Notes under the pieces: generated by a model | What the model saw: the letters and a program-made list of their open reading frames with translations, nothing else | Databases searched by the model: none | Told to the model about the DNA's origin: nothing | NCBI GenBank assembly: GCA_965220285.1 | Contig: OZ244818.1 | Span: 124,001-188,000, forward strand | DNA length: 64,000 nt | Origin: Bin5 sp009843665 | Lineage (GTDB): Bacteria > Chloroflexota > Anaerolineae > Caldilineales > Caldilineaceae | Direction: 5' to 3' | Part shown: positions 55,285 through 64,000 of the stretch, piece after piece | Layout of the letters: each line of letters opens with the position of its first letter | How positions within the stretch are numbered: position 1 is the stretch's first letter | Translations under genes and position numbers: made by a program

Positions 55285-56158
55285 AGGCGCGGGTGTGGCG
55301 GAGGCCTTCGAGGGAGTAGAGGATGAGGGCGGTCCAGATGAAGGCGTAGCCGATTAGTTGGACTGAGGTGAAGGGCTCTTTGTAGAGGAAGACGCCGAGG
55401 ACAAATTGGGTGGAGGGGGCGAGGTACTGCATGAGGCCAATGGTGGAGAGGGGGATGAGGCGGGCGGCGGCGCCGAAGCTGACGAGGGGGATGGCGGAGA
55501 CGATGCCGGTGCCGAGGAGGAGCAGGCCGATGCGGGGGGAGGCGATGGCGGCCCAGGGGGCGGGCTGGGCGGTGTAGAACAGGAGGAGGAGGGCGGGGAC
55601 GAGGAGCAGGATCATTTCGAGGCAGAAGAATTGCATGCCGCTGATGTCGATTTTTTTTCTGATGAGGCCGTAGAAGCTGAAGGTGCCGGCGAGGGAGAGG
55701 GCGATCCAAGGGAGCTGGCCGAGGCTGATGGTGAGGTAGATGACGCCGGCGACGGCGATGGCGACGGCGATCTGCTGGACGCGGCGCAGGCGCTCGCCGA
55801 GAAAGAGGCGGGCGAGGAGGACGCTGAGTAGGGGGTTGATGAAGTAGCCGAGGCTGATCCTGGCGACATGGCCGGTGTCGACGGCCCAGAGGTAGGTGAT
55901 CCAGTTGGCGGCGGTGAGGAGGGCGGCTGTGGACACGAGGATAAGCGTGCGCGGCGAACTGCGAAGTGCGGGAAGCCAGGAGAGATCCTTGAGGAGGGCC
56001 AAGGCGATGATCATGGTCACGGCGGACCAGATCATGCGGTGGGCAAGGATTTCGAGCATGGGGAGGGCCTGGAGCTGTTTCCAATAGACAGGGAGGAAGC
56101 CCCAAGTTCCGAATGCGATCAGGGCGTAGAGGTAGCCGCGGTAGGAGGAGAGGGTCAT
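55271..56158 (-). CDS. rarD: EamA-family transporter RarD
   Basis: A 295-residue inner-membrane protein with ten TM helices and the RarD-type start YRGYLYALIAFGTWGFLPVYWKQL. It also shows HRMIWSAVTMI, NWITYLWAVDTGHVARISLGY and LIPLSTIGLMQYLAPSTQF, which are close to RarD. RarD was named from chloramphenicol sensitivity; its substrate is unknown. The ATG at 56158 is the family start; a longer open frame to 56947 crosses an intergenic repeat and the penicillin-acylase gene. The last four residues before the stop (SSDH) are encoded by the dispersed repeat, so an insertion may have changed the C-terminus. Confidence 0.92.
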   Translation of the reverse strand: MTLSSYRGYLYALIAFGTWGFLPVYWKQLQALPMLEILAHRMIWSAVTMIIALALLKDLSWLPALRSSPRTLILVSTAALLTAANWITYLWAVDTGHVARISLGYFINPLLSVLLARLFLGERLRRVQQIAVAIAVAGVIYLTISLGQLPWIALSLAGTFSFYGLIRKKIDISGMQFFCLEMILLLVPALLLLFYTAQPAPWAAIASPRIGLLLLGTGIVSAIPLVSFGAAARLIPLSTIGLMQYLAPSTQFVLGVFLYKEPFTSVQLIGYAFIWTALILYSLEGLRHTRASSDH

Positions 56159-56223
56159 TGGGAGGAGGGCGGTGGGTTGGCGGCGAATGGACCAGTGTGG
56201 GGTGAGGTGTGTTTTGTAGTTCG

Positions 56224-56252
56224 TAATACGTATTGCGTATTGCGTATTGCGT
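56224..56252 (+). repeat. Short tandem GCGTATT repeat upstream of rarD
   Basis: TAATACGTATTGCGTATTGC and its continuation form three GCGTATT-type units in the 199-bp gap between rarD and the acylase gene. The same word forms the arms of the hairpin at 43466-43513. Confidence 0.75.
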
Positions 56253-56357
56253 TGTGTGCAGGGGCTGGCGGCGCTGTCACAGTTCCGCTTTGGAGCGGGC
56301 GATAAGGGAAGGATGGTGCTGAATGGTAGGTGCTGTTGAGAGGGAGAGATGAGTTGA

Positions 56358-58886
56358 TCAAGGGCCGCCGCTTTTGAGGAGGAGGCGGCGGCGGGCAGTT
56401 TTTTCAACGGCGGGACGGCTCCAGGGCATTTTGTGATAGGCGCCTTCCAGCCACATTGGGATCTGGTCTGCGTAGTTGCGGCTGATGGGGTGGCCTGATT
56501 GACCGCTGGCGGTGACGCTTTGGGCGGCGTCCCAGTTGCCCATGTCGAAGATCTGGCGGTAGGCGGCCTGGACCTGGACGAGGCCGGGGGGCAGCTCGGA
56601 CAGGAATCCGGTCTGGTTGGGGGTGGTGCCGTCGCCGCCGATAGGGTAGGGGCCGCGGTTGAAGAGCCAGCCGAGAATGGGTGCGGCGCCGAGGACGTGG
56701 CTGTAGCGGATCTGGTGCATACGGCCCCATGCCCACTTGCGGGGCGTGGGATTGACTTCACGGCGCAAGCGGTGCACGGCGAGCTGGAGGGCGGTCTCGA
56801 CCAACTCCCCTCTTGTGCGGCGGCGTCCGGTGGCGGCGTCGGCGTACCAAGGGGAAGTCTCCTCGTTTTTGAGAAGTTCGAGGAGTCGAGTTTGGGCGCG
56901 GAGCAGGAAGCCGTTGATGAGAAAGACGGGGCTGCTGCCTTTGCCATAGAATCCGGGGGCGGTGGGGCCGAGTTTTTGGCCGAAGGTGAGGTCGAGGAGG
57001 TGCAGTAGGGTGTAGTGGAATACTAAGGCGGCGGGACTCTCCTGGTCCATGCGGTAGCCCCAGTCCTGCAGCATGTTGACGGCGACGCGCACGTAGGGGT
57101 CTTCGCTGAGGTGGCCGGTCAGCAGGGGGGTCAACTCACGGGCATAGAGGCTGGTCTCGTCAATCTGGATTTGTTCCATGTCGCGCAGTGTGAGCTGCTC
57201 TTTTTCGGTCAACATCTCTTCGATGCGGCGTGCGCGCCAGCCGGGCATGGTCTCGAAGGTGAGGACGTAGGGGTAGTCATCGCCGGTGATCTTGTTGTTG
57301 GCGGTGACGACGAGGCCGCTGGGGGGATTGAGAAGGCGGGGCAGCTCGTCGTCGGGGATGAAGCCGTCCCACTCGTAGTCGCCGTTCCAGCCGGGGACTG
57401 GGACAAGGCCGTTGCCGTTGCGGCGAATGGGGACGGCGCCGGAGAGGCGGTAGGCGATGTTGCCTTCGCAATCGGCGTAGACGAAGTTCTGAGATGGTGC
57501 AGTCCAGTCGGCTACGGCGGCGTCGAATTCCTGCCAGTTGCGGGCGCGGTTCAGGCGGAGGATAGAGCGCATAACGGTGCCTGGGTCATGGCCGATCCAG
57601 CGGAGGGCGAGGGGCGCGGCGGTGAGTACGGGTTCGTCGGGAAAGCCGACGTCAGGGCTTTCGGAAGTGAGGATGCCGGTGATGAGAGGGCCGTGCCGGG
57701 TCACGACTACCTCTTCGACATGTGGGCGGGCGCGATTGCGCAGGTGGATCTCTTCGCGGTGAATGGTGGCTTCTTCCCACCGGCCTTGAAACTCGAAGCG
57801 AGGCGTGCGGCCGCTGTCGTTGTCGGGATGGGGGCGTTCGATGTAGAGGTCCTGGACATCGGGGAAGGCGTTGGTCAAGCCCCAGGCGATGTGCTGGTTG
57901 TGGCCGATGATGATGCCGGGGGCGCCGGCGAATGAGGCGCCGCTGACGTGGAGGCCGGATTCGGGGTTGTCGGGAGAGGGCGGGCAGTTGAGATGCATCT
58001 CGTACCAAGTGCCGGGCATGGACATGACGAGATGGGGATCGTTACAGAGAATGGGTCGTCCGGTGAAGGACTTGCCGGCTGAGACGGCCCAGGCGTTGCT
58101 GCCTTGCCCGAACTCGGGTGCGGCGACTCCCAGCCAGCTTTTCAGGTGTTCGTATTGGTTGAGGATGAGGCCGGCGGTATGGAGGAGCCGCATCGACTCC
58201 TGGCTGCCTACGCCCTCCATTATTGCAGGGTTTGTGTTTGGATAGTCCGGTTCCAGATCGGCGGCGAGGGTGGGGTCGAGCTTGGCGGCCAGCTGGAGCC
58301 GGACCAGTTCACTTTCCCAGTTGACGCTAAGGGTCCAGGCCATCATTTTGCCGAAGCCAATTATGTCGGCGGGCGACCACTCTTCGGGCTGGCGGCGGAG
58401 GAGGTTGAACTCGGCAGCCAGCCTGCCTTTGCGGCTGCGGATGTAGGCGTTGACGCCCTGGCAGTAGTGGTGCAGGGTGGCTGTTGTCGCGTCGTCGAGG
58501 GCGTCGAGTTCGGCCTGGGCGGCGCGGTGGAAGCCGACGATGCGGCTGAAGCGATCTACGTCGAGGGCGGCTGCGCCGAAGAGTTCGGCGAGGCGGCCGT
58601 GGGCGACGCGGCGGTTGAGCTCCATCTGCCAGAGGCGGTCCTGGGCGTGGGTGAAGCCCTGGGCGCGGTAGAGGTCGGCTTCGTTCTGGGCGTAGATGTG
58701 GGGAATGCCATGCTGGTCGCGGAGAATCTCTACTGCGGCGTCAAGTTCGGGGAGGTCCAACTGGCCTTCGTGCTGTGGCGCAGGGCGTTGGACGAGCCAC
58801 CAGTAGATGTAGACGATGAGCCCGCCGCCGAGGAGGAGAAAGACGAACAGAAGGGCGACGGCCAGTATCACAGTTATGAGATTCAT
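56358..58886 (-). CDS. Penicillin acylase-family (Ntn-hydrolase) protein
   Basis: An 842-residue membrane-anchored Ntn hydrolase. A TM helix at about residues 2-28 is followed by an alpha domain with GIPHIYAQNEADLYRAQGF and HAQDRLWQMELNRR. The nucleophile Ser is at the start of SNAWAVSAGKS (about Ser263), preceded by FGQG, the point where the proenzyme cuts itself. PILCNDPHLVMSMPGTWYEMHL and NFVYADCEGNIAYRLSG follow in the beta chain. These enzymes hydrolyse amides such as N-acyl-homoserine lactones or acyl-amino acids. The ATG at 58886 is preferred to a GTG eight codons upstream. It is divergent from queA. Confidence 0.92.
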   Translation of the reverse strand: MNLITVILAVALLFVFLLLGGGLIVYIYWWLVQRPAPQHEGQLDLPELDAAVEILRDQHGIPHIYAQNEADLYRAQGFTHAQDRLWQMELNRRVAHGRLAELFGAAALDVDRFSRIVGFHRAAQAELDALDDATTATLHHYCQGVNAYIRSRKGRLAAEFNLLRRQPEEWSPADIIGFGKMMAWTLSVNWESELVRLQLAAKLDPTLAADLEPDYPNTNPAIMEGVGSQESMRLLHTAGLILNQYEHLKSWLGVAAPEFGQGSNAWAVSAGKSFTGRPILCNDPHLVMSMPGTWYEMHLNCPPSPDNPESGLHVSGASFAGAPGIIIGHNQHIAWGLTNAFPDVQDLYIERPHPDNDSGRTPRFEFQGRWEEATIHREEIHLRNRARPHVEEVVVTRHGPLITGILTSESPDVGFPDEPVLTAAPLALRWIGHDPGTVMRSILRLNRARNWQEFDAAVADWTAPSQNFVYADCEGNIAYRLSGAVPIRRNGNGLVPVPGWNGDYEWDGFIPDDELPRLLNPPSGLVVTANNKITGDDYPYVLTFETMPGWRARRIEEMLTEKEQLTLRDMEQIQIDETSLYARELTPLLTGHLSEDPYVRVAVNMLQDWGYRMDQESPAALVFHYTLLHLLDLTFGQKLGPTAPGFYGKGSSPVFLINGFLLRAQTRLLELLKNEETSPWYADAATGRRRTRGELVETALQLAVHRLRREVNPTPRKWAWGRMHQIRYSHVLGAAPILGWLFNRGPYPIGGDGTTPNQTGFLSELPPGLVQVQAAYRQIFDMGNWDAAQSVTASGQSGHPISRNYADQIPMWLEGAYHKMPWSRPAVEKTARRRLLLKSGGP

Positions 58887-59139
58887 GGGCTTCCGTCTAT
58901 TGCGAAACACTTGGCATTGCTTTTGGCTGGATGGGAGGATTTGTCAGTGCAGACGATAAGTTTTCGTTGGTTGGAGGTCTAGCTCGCCTTAACGCGGTCA
59001 AGGATTGCGGTCGACCGTACTCTTCCACGATTCTAACACCTGTGTTAAAACCAAGTGAAATCGCAGCCAGATCATGGCGGCCTGCGGTTTTTGTCGCTGA
59101 CTTGACACTGGCGACACAGCAGGCGACCAGCTAGCCGAA

Positions 59140-60225
59140 ATGAGAACCGACTTATTCAGTTACGACCTGCCGAAGAGCTTTATAGCTCAGCGTCCAGCCG
59201 AGCCGCGAGACAGTAGCCGATTGCTGGTACTGGACCGGGTGACGGGGCGAATTGAACACAGCCGTTTCAGTGAAATCGGTGGGTTCCTGCGCCGGGGCGA
59301 CCTCCTGGTGGCGAATGACAGTCGTGTGGTTCCGGCGCGGTTGCGGGGGCGGAAGCCGACGGGTGGGGTGGTTGAAATATTCCTGCTGCGGCAGCTGGAT
59401 GAGAAGGGTTTGGAGTGGAGTTGCCTGGTGCGGGGGAGGGGTCTGCGCACGGGCGCCCGAGTGGAACTGGATGGCGGCCCGGTGGAGGCGAAGATCGTCG
59501 CGGAAGGCCAGGGGGGACAGCGCAGGGCACGCTTTTCGAAGGCAATCAGGGGTCATCTAGATGAGCTGGGAGAGATTCCTCTGCCTCCCTATATCACTGA
59601 ATTCGCGGGCGACGAAGGGCGGTATCAGACTGTTTACAGTCGAAGGGATGGCAGCGTTGCGGCGCCGACGGCGGGCCTGCATTTTACGCCGGAAATATTG
59701 GATAGATTGCGGGGCATGGGCGTGGGGTGGGAGACGGTCACTTTGCACGTGGGGCTGGATACGTTCGGGCCGGTGACGGCGGAGCAGGTGGCCGACCATC
59801 AGATTCACCGTGAGTGGGTAGAGCTTTCGGTGGAGTCGGCGGGGGCTATCAATGCTGCCAGAGATCAAGGGGGCAGAGTCTTTGCGGTGGGGACGACGTC
59901 GACGCGGGTGCTGGAGTATTGCGCCACGACTGCTCGGGGGGCGGATGGGTACGGTCTTATGGGAGCGGAGACTGCGGTTGTTCCCTATGCGGGCGAGGTT
60001 GATCTTTTCATCTATCCGGGATACCGGTTCCGGGCTTTGGACGCGCTACTGACGAATTTTCATCTGCCGCGGTCGTCGTTGCTGATGCTGGTGAGTGCGT
60101 TTGTGGGTCAGGTCCATACGGAGGATCTTGACGCGGGGCGGCAGATGCTTCTACGAACCTATGAGGAGGCGAAGGAAAGAGAGTATCGGTTTTACAGTTT
60201 TGGCGATGCGATGTTGATTCTGTGA
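59140..60225 (+). CDS. queA: S-adenosylmethionine:tRNA ribosyltransferase-isomerase
   Basis: A 361-residue enzyme that transfers and isomerises the ribosyl part of SAM to preQ1 in tRNA, forming epoxyqueuosine. It has FSYDLPKSFIAQRPAEPRDSSRLL at the start, NDSRVVPARLRG, EIPLPPYI, YSRRDGSVAAPTAGLHFT and FHLPRSSLLMLVSAF, all in order. Length is normal. The start lacks a strong ribosome-binding site. The 253 bp before it are shared with the divergent acylase gene; no riboswitch was recognised. Confidence 0.96.
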   Translation: MRTDLFSYDLPKSFIAQRPAEPRDSSRLLVLDRVTGRIEHSRFSEIGGFLRRGDLLVANDSRVVPARLRGRKPTGGVVEIFLLRQLDEKGLEWSCLVRGRGLRTGARVELDGGPVEAKIVAEGQGGQRRARFSKAIRGHLDELGEIPLPPYITEFAGDEGRYQTVYSRRDGSVAAPTAGLHFTPEILDRLRGMGVGWETVTLHVGLDTFGPVTAEQVADHQIHREWVELSVESAGAINAARDQGGRVFAVGTTSTRVLEYCATTARGADGYGLMGAETAVVPYAGEVDLFIYPGYRFRALDALLTNFHLPRSSLLMLVSAFVGQVHTEDLDAGRQMLLRTYEEAKEREYRFYSFGDAMLIL

Positions 60226-60268
60226 GGCGAAGGTTGCATGGCAGGGGCCGGGAGAAGGGCGAAAGGCC

Positions 60269-61267
60269 CTAGTCTGAGGACGGTGCGGGGGGTGTGGAAG
60301 GCGTTGCCGCGTAGAGGGGCTCGCAGTGGGCGCGGTCATGGAGGTCGATGATGCAGGCGACGTTCTGGGATGCCATCCATTGTTGGAGCTCGGCGCGGAT
60401 GAGGCGGATGGCGTCGGGGCCGCGGTGGTAGACGGCACTGCCAATGCCGACGACTGTGGCGCCGGCCATGAGCATTTCGACGGCGTCCTGGCCGTTGCTG
60501 ACGCCGCCGGTGCCGATTATGGGTGTGTGGGGGCAGGCTTTGCGGGTGTCGTAGACGGCTTTGAGGGCGATGGGCTTGAGGGCGGGGCCGCTGATGCCGC
60601 CGGTGCGATTGGCGAGGACGGGCTGGCCGCTGTAAGGATCGAGGACGAGGCCGGGCATGGTGTTGATGGCGCAGAGGGCGTCGGCGCCGGCGTGGACGGC
60701 GGCCTGGGCGATGCGGCCGACGCTGGGGACGTTGGGGGCGAGCTTTACGATGACGGGGATGGCCTGGCCGGCGACGGCTTCCTTGACGTAACCGGTGACG
60801 TTGGCGGTGGCGTCTGCATTGGCGGCGAAGGGTTCGCCGAAGCTATCCTCGACGTTAGGGCAGGAGATATTGACTTCGAGAAAGTCGGGTTGTGCGGAGG
60901 CGATGCGGCGGGCGACTTCGCCGAATTCGGCGGCGGTTCCGGCGAAGATGCTGGCGATGACGGCGACGCTGCGCGGTTGGAGGCAAGTTTTCGCCTCCTG
61001 GAGCAGGCCGATTTCTTCTTCGACGCCGGGATTGGCCAGACCGATTGCGTTGAGGAGGCCGCCGCCCCAGTCGATGCAGGAGGGGTTGACGTGGCCGTGG
61101 CGGGGTTCGGGGCCGCAGCTCTTGGCGGTTACGGCGCCGCAACCATCCTCGGCTGCGCGCACGAGAAGGCTTACGGTCGTGCCCCAGATGCCGCTTGCCA
61201 ACACAAGCGGCGAGGGCAGGTCACGGTCGAGAAACGGGACTGACAGGTTGGGAAGATCCTCGCTCAA
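60269..61267 (-). CDS. pyrD: Dihydroorotate dehydrogenase, class 1
   Basis: A 332-residue FMN enzyme oxidising dihydroorotate to orotate. SPLVLASGIWG, GAVTAKSCG, NAIGLANPG, and NISCPNVED (catalytic Cys136) mark class 1; class 2 enzymes use Ser. VKLAPNVP, NTMPG and IGTGGVSNGQDAVEMLMAGA (FMN phosphate site) follow. The class 1B form needs PyrK, which is not beside it, so the electron partner is elsewhere or it is class 1A-like. It starts 33 bp after the pyrF-pyrE fusion and is probably co-transcribed. Confidence 0.94.
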   Translation of the reverse strand: MSEDLPNLSVPFLDRDLPSPLVLASGIWGTTVSLLVRAAEDGCGAVTAKSCGPEPRHGHVNPSCIDWGGGLLNAIGLANPGVEEEIGLLQEAKTCLQPRSVAVIASIFAGTAAEFGEVARRIASAQPDFLEVNISCPNVEDSFGEPFAANADATANVTGYVKEAVAGQAIPVIVKLAPNVPSVGRIAQAAVHAGADALCAINTMPGLVLDPYSGQPVLANRTGGISGPALKPIALKAVYDTRKACPHTPIIGTGGVSNGQDAVEMLMAGATVVGIGSAVYHRGPDAIRLIRAELQQWMASQNVACIIDLHDRAHCEPLYAATPSTPPAPSSD

Positions 61268-61300
61268 TTCGGAAATCTCTCACAAGAGCAGCCTGCACAG

Positions 61301-62812
61301 CTACTGACTTTCCCCTGCGGGTGCGGGTAAACCGAGCGACTGACGAATCTCTTCTGGGATATGGCCGGTCTCGGAGAGCAGGTCCAGGACATCTCCCAGT
61401 GCCAGGACGCTGTGAACGCGTATTCCGGCCTTTTGCAGGTTTTCCACTCCTCCCTGCTGCCTATCCAGCAAGACAATTGCATCCTCGACAACCAAACCTG
61501 CGGCGCGGAACAGTTCAACTGAGCTTACGATGCTGCCGCCGGTGGTGATTACGTCTTCGATGATGACGACGCGCTCGCCCGGCTGCCAGAGGCCTTCGAT
61601 GTCCTTGCCGAGGCCGTGGCTCTTGCTCTCTTTACGGTTGTAGATGAGAGGGACGCCGCTGGCCAGGGCGACGGCCATGCCGATTGGGAGGGCGGCGTAG
61701 GGGACACCGGCGATGCGGTCGCATTGCAAGGTGGAGAGTTCTTGTGCGTAGGCCATGGCGGCGGCCTGCATCAGGTCGGGACGGCTGACCAGGAGGCGGA
61801 GGTCGACGTACATGGAGGATTTCTTGCCGCTGGCGAGGGTAAAGTCGCCAAACTGAAGGGCGCCGAGGTCGGCGAGGCCGATTATGAGGTCGGTGTGGGA
61901 CTCTGCACTTCGAGTGGGTTGAGGGGCAGGGGTGGCAGGCTCAACATTCGATGTGGAAGAGGACTTTGCGCGTGCGTCGTTTATGTCTTGACGGAGACGG
62001 GCGGCAGCCTGGCGAGGGTCGCCGGCCTGGGTGACGCCGCGGGTGGCGGCGACAAGGACACCGAGTCCGTCGGCGCGCAGACCGGCCGAGAGCGCTGCCT
62101 GGAGGTCACCGCCTTGGGCGCCGATTCCGGGGGCGAGCAGCCAGGCGTCGGGCGCGACGGTGCGGACATCGGCAAGTGCCTGGGGGTAGGTTGCGCCTAC
62201 GACCAGGCCTACTGCGGGCGACCAGCTGACGGCTTCTTTGGCTACGCGCATGAACAGAGGGTCTTCCCTGTCCTGGCGCTGGCCGTTGGTGACGGTCAGC
62301 TTTTGGAAGGCGCCGGCCGCGGGATTTGAGGTGTGGCAGAGAACGAACAGGCCCTTGTCGGGGTAGGCGGTGAAGGGGGCGATGCTGTCCTGGCCGAGGT
62401 AGGGGCTGAGGGTGACGGCGTCGACGCCGAGTTCTTCGAAGCAGGCGCGGGCGTAGGCGGCGGCGGTCGAGCCGATGTCGCCACGCTTGGCGTCAAGTAG
62501 GACTGGGATTTCTGGCGGGACGGCGGCGATGGTTGCACGCAGGAGGGCCATGCCGGGCTGGCCGAGGGCTTCGTAGAAGGCGATGTTAGGCTTGTAGCAG
62601 CAGACGAGGTCGGAGGTGGCGTCGATTACGGCTCGGTTCCAGTCCAACAGAGACTGGCATTTTCTCTCGGCATCGTCTCCGGCCTCTGAGTGTGAGGAAT
62701 CGGCAGTGTGCAGGAAGCGATCCGGGCAGGCCTCTGGGGTTGGATCGAGGCCGACGCAGAGGAGGGTGTCGTTGCGGTGTGCGGCGGCTTCCAGCTTGGC
62801 GTAAAAGGACAT
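61301..62812 (-). CDS. pyrF-pyrE: Bifunctional orotidine-5'-phosphate decarboxylase/orotate phosphoribosyltransferase
   Basis: A 503-residue fusion of the last two steps of UMP synthesis. The N-terminal half is an OMP decarboxylase of the type with LLDAKRGDIGST (Asp107, Lys109, Asp112) and CVGLDPTPE. A Ser/Pro-rich linker near residue 290-305 leads to orotate phosphoribosyltransferase with FTLASGKKSSMYVDLR and the PRPP motif VVIIEDVITTGGS. The order is PyrF then PyrE, the reverse of eukaryotic UMP synthase. The ATG at 62812 follows GAGGG and matches the family start; the frame is open 34 codons further upstream. pyrD follows. Confidence 0.95.
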   Translation of the reverse strand: MSFYAKLEAAAHRNDTLLCVGLDPTPEACPDRFLHTADSSHSEAGDDAERKCQSLLDWNRAVIDATSDLVCCYKPNIAFYEALGQPGMALLRATIAAVPPEIPVLLDAKRGDIGSTAAAYARACFEELGVDAVTLSPYLGQDSIAPFTAYPDKGLFVLCHTSNPAAGAFQKLTVTNGQRQDREDPLFMRVAKEAVSWSPAVGLVVGATYPQALADVRTVAPDAWLLAPGIGAQGGDLQAALSAGLRADGLGVLVAATRGVTQAGDPRQAAARLRQDINDARAKSSSTSNVEPATPAPQPTRSAESHTDLIIGLADLGALQFGDFTLASGKKSSMYVDLRLLVSRPDLMQAAAMAYAQELSTLQCDRIAGVPYAALPIGMAVALASGVPLIYNRKESKSHGLGKDIEGLWQPGERVVIIEDVITTGGSIVSSVELFRAAGLVVEDAIVLLDRQQGGVENLQKAGIRVHSVLALGDVLDLLSETGHIPEEIRQSLGLPAPAGESQ

Positions 62813-62966
62813 GCAGGGCCCTCGCTTGGCAGAGTCGGACGGCGCGGCTGCAGCGAGTTGTGCGACTGGCCCGCTACATGAGTTCATGCTACGCCACGCG
62901 GTTGGATCGGCCAAAACCGGACGTGTCAGGGATGCGTTTCGAGGTGTGTTGGCGAACTGCGTCGGA

Positions 62967-63875
62967 TTACATGGCGGCGAGGGCGGCGAGGCCAGCCTCT
63001 TCGAGGTCTGCCAGTAAAATTTCCTCTTGTTGGGGAGAAATCGTTTCCTGGGGGAGGCGGAGGGGTCCGCAGTCGATGCCGAGGGCTTTCATGGAGGCGC
63101 GCAGGGCGGCGGCGACACCGTGGTTGATCATGACTTCGGTGAGGCGGTTGGCCTGTTTTTGGAGGGACAGAGCCTGGGCGAAGTCCCCGGACTTGCAGCT
63201 GGCGTGCATCCTGCTGTAAGCGCCGGGCATGACGTTGAGGGTGGAGCCGATGTTGCCTGGTGCGCCCATCATGGCGGCAAAGAGGCACTGTTCATCCATG
63301 CCGGAGAAAATGGTCCAGCCGCGGCCGGCGGGGAGGTCGTCGCCCAGCTCGATGATCTGGGCGATCTCGTACATGTTGGGGCCGGTGTACTTAGCGCCGC
63401 CTACGTTGGGAAAGCGGCTGAGGAGTTCCTTCATCAGGGAAAAGGCGTCGATCTGGCCGCCGAAGAGATAGGGGAAGAAGGGCAGGTTGGGCGCGGCGGC
63501 GGCGATGGCGCCGTAGTGGCGGTATGTGGCATCGAGGCCGCCGAGGTAGACGGGCAGGACGGAGCTGACGCCGTCGGCTCCTTGTTCCTGGGCATGGCGG
63601 GCGAGGGCGGCGGCTTCGACGGTGCTGATGCTGCCGACGTGGACGATGACGGGGATGCGTCCGCCGACCTGTTCGATGGCGGTTTCGAGGACGAGGCGTC
63701 GATCCTCGGCTGAAATCAGCAGACCTTCGCCGGTGCCGCCGAGGACGTAGAGGCCGTCGACATTCTTGGCGAGCATGTAGTCGATGAGCTCGCGGAGGGC
63801 GGTGAGGTTGGCGCCGCCGTCGGCGGTTGCGGGAGTGATGAGCGCGGGCCATGCGCCGTGGAAGGAGTTGTCCAT
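62967..63875 (-). CDS. DapA/NanA-family aldolase (class I, Schiff base)
   Basis: A 302-residue TIM-barrel aldolase of the dihydrodipicolinate synthase/N-acetylneuraminate lyase family. GGTGEG (46-51) holds the 2-keto acid, Tyr136 (FFPYLFGG) is the proton carrier and Lys162 (GGAKYTGPN) forms the Schiff base. The GTGE form and the KYTGP context favour NanA-like or keto-acid aldolases over DHDPS. It starts 7 bp after a sugar ABC permease stop and is probably in a sugar catabolism operon, so it may split a keto-deoxy sugar acid or sialic acid. Real DHDPS function is unlikely but not excluded. Confidence 0.9.
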   Translation of the reverse strand: MDNSFHGAWPALITPATADGGANLTALRELIDYMLAKNVDGLYVLGGTGEGLLISAEDRRLVLETAIEQVGGRIPVIVHVGSISTVEAAALARHAQEQGADGVSSVLPVYLGGLDATYRHYGAIAAAAPNLPFFPYLFGGQIDAFSLMKELLSRFPNVGGAKYTGPNMYEIAQIIELGDDLPAGRGWTIFSGMDEQCLFAAMMGAPGNIGSTLNVMPGAYSRMHASCKSGDFAQALSLQKQANRLTEVMINHGVAAALRASMKALGIDCGPLRLPQETISPQQEEILLADLEEAGLAALAAM

Positions 63876-63882
63876 GTTGGAA

Positions 63883-64000
63883 TCAGCCTTTGATGGAGCC
63901 GAGCATGATGCCCCTGACGAAGTAGCGCTGGATGAAGGGGTAGATCATGAGGATCGGCAGGGTGGTAATGACGATCATGGCGGCCTTGAGGGACTCAGCC
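63883..64000 (-). CDS. Sugar ABC transporter permease, C-terminal fragment at window edge
   Basis: The minus strand reads AESLKAAMIVITTLPILMIYP then FIQRYFVRGIMLGSIKG and a stop at 63883-63885. This is the standard end of CUT1-type carbohydrate permeases of the MalG/LplC group. The rest lies beyond the window. With the aldolase gene 7 bp after it, it shows a second sugar uptake and breakdown operon. Confidence 0.9.
   Translation of the reverse strand, partial: AESLKAAMIVITTLPILMIYPFIQRYFVRGIMLGSIKG

Noticed and set aside
56159..56947. Long N-terminal extension of rarD
   Set aside because: It crosses an intergenic repeat and the penicillin-acylase gene in another frame; RarD proteins start at the Met at 56158.

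Overview
The window is a GC-rich bacterial chromosome segment (about 60% G+C by eye) that looks like a member of the Chloroflexota, probably the Caldilinea/Anaerolinea side. The reasons are the DUF2298 plus Agl23-type membrane glycosyltransferase pair, zinc-ribbon and NHL-propeller fusions, an ABC operon carrying several phytanoyl-CoA dioxygenase-like genes, a T-box-controlled valS, and a Rieske/cytochrome b/cytochrome c operon without the usual bc1 cytochrome c1. The abundance of PhyH genes recalls sponge-associated Caldilineaceae, but that placement is inference. Several genes carry single-base frameshifts or a premature stop. These are either real decay or errors in a metagenome assembly.

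Layout. 1-12 kb (+): a surface-glycan locus with a 5'-truncated DUF2298 protein, a GT39-like protein, an Agl23-like protein ending in six NHL repeats, a zinc-ribbon GT39 protein, and two tandem zinc-ribbon/TM/beta-propeller genes, the first broken twice. 12-17 kb (+): a sugar-acid dehydratase of the IlvD/Edd family, tyrS, fabI with a strong terminator, then tRNA-Asp on the minus strand. 17.07-18.53 kb: a complete ISKra4-like insertion sequence with inverted repeats and an 8-bp target duplication. 18.6-25.9 kb (-): a DUF697 protein, threonine aldolase, a 639-aa protein of unknown function, a PsbP/DUF1795-like lipoprotein and a Ser/Thr kinase. Divergent from these (+) are an FHA-winged-helix regulator and an ECF sigma factor. 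28-38 kb: a class V aminotransferase, two translationally coupled metallophosphoesterases, a SRAP protein, a second class V aminotransferase, rsmI, a DMT exporter, dinB and a frameshifted GNAT gene.

38.5-45 kb (-): a sugar-type ABC operon (binding protein, two permeases) followed by three PhyH paralogues, behind a clear sigma-70 promoter. 45-50.5 kb (-): a phosphoribosyltransferase and a respiratory operon with two Rieske proteins, one of which has lost the second cluster His. 50.6-51.3 kb (-): a toxin-antitoxin pair whose PIN toxin has a stop codon. 51.4-54.7 kb (-): valS with promoter, T-box leader and terminator. 54.7-55.3 kb: tandem and dispersed repeats. 55.3-64 kb: rarD, a penicillin-acylase-like hydrolase, queA, a pyrimidine pair (pyrF-pyrE fusion, pyrD), and a DapA/NanA-like aldolase following the tail of another sugar ABC permease.

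Three copies of a palindromic repeat of at least 65 bp, often followed by CAGTGGT heptamers, lie between genes. No CRISPR array, phage or replication origin was seen. The best candidates for new biology are the altered Rieske protein, the modular zinc-ribbon/membrane/propeller family, the transporter-linked PhyH triplet and the 639-aa orphan.
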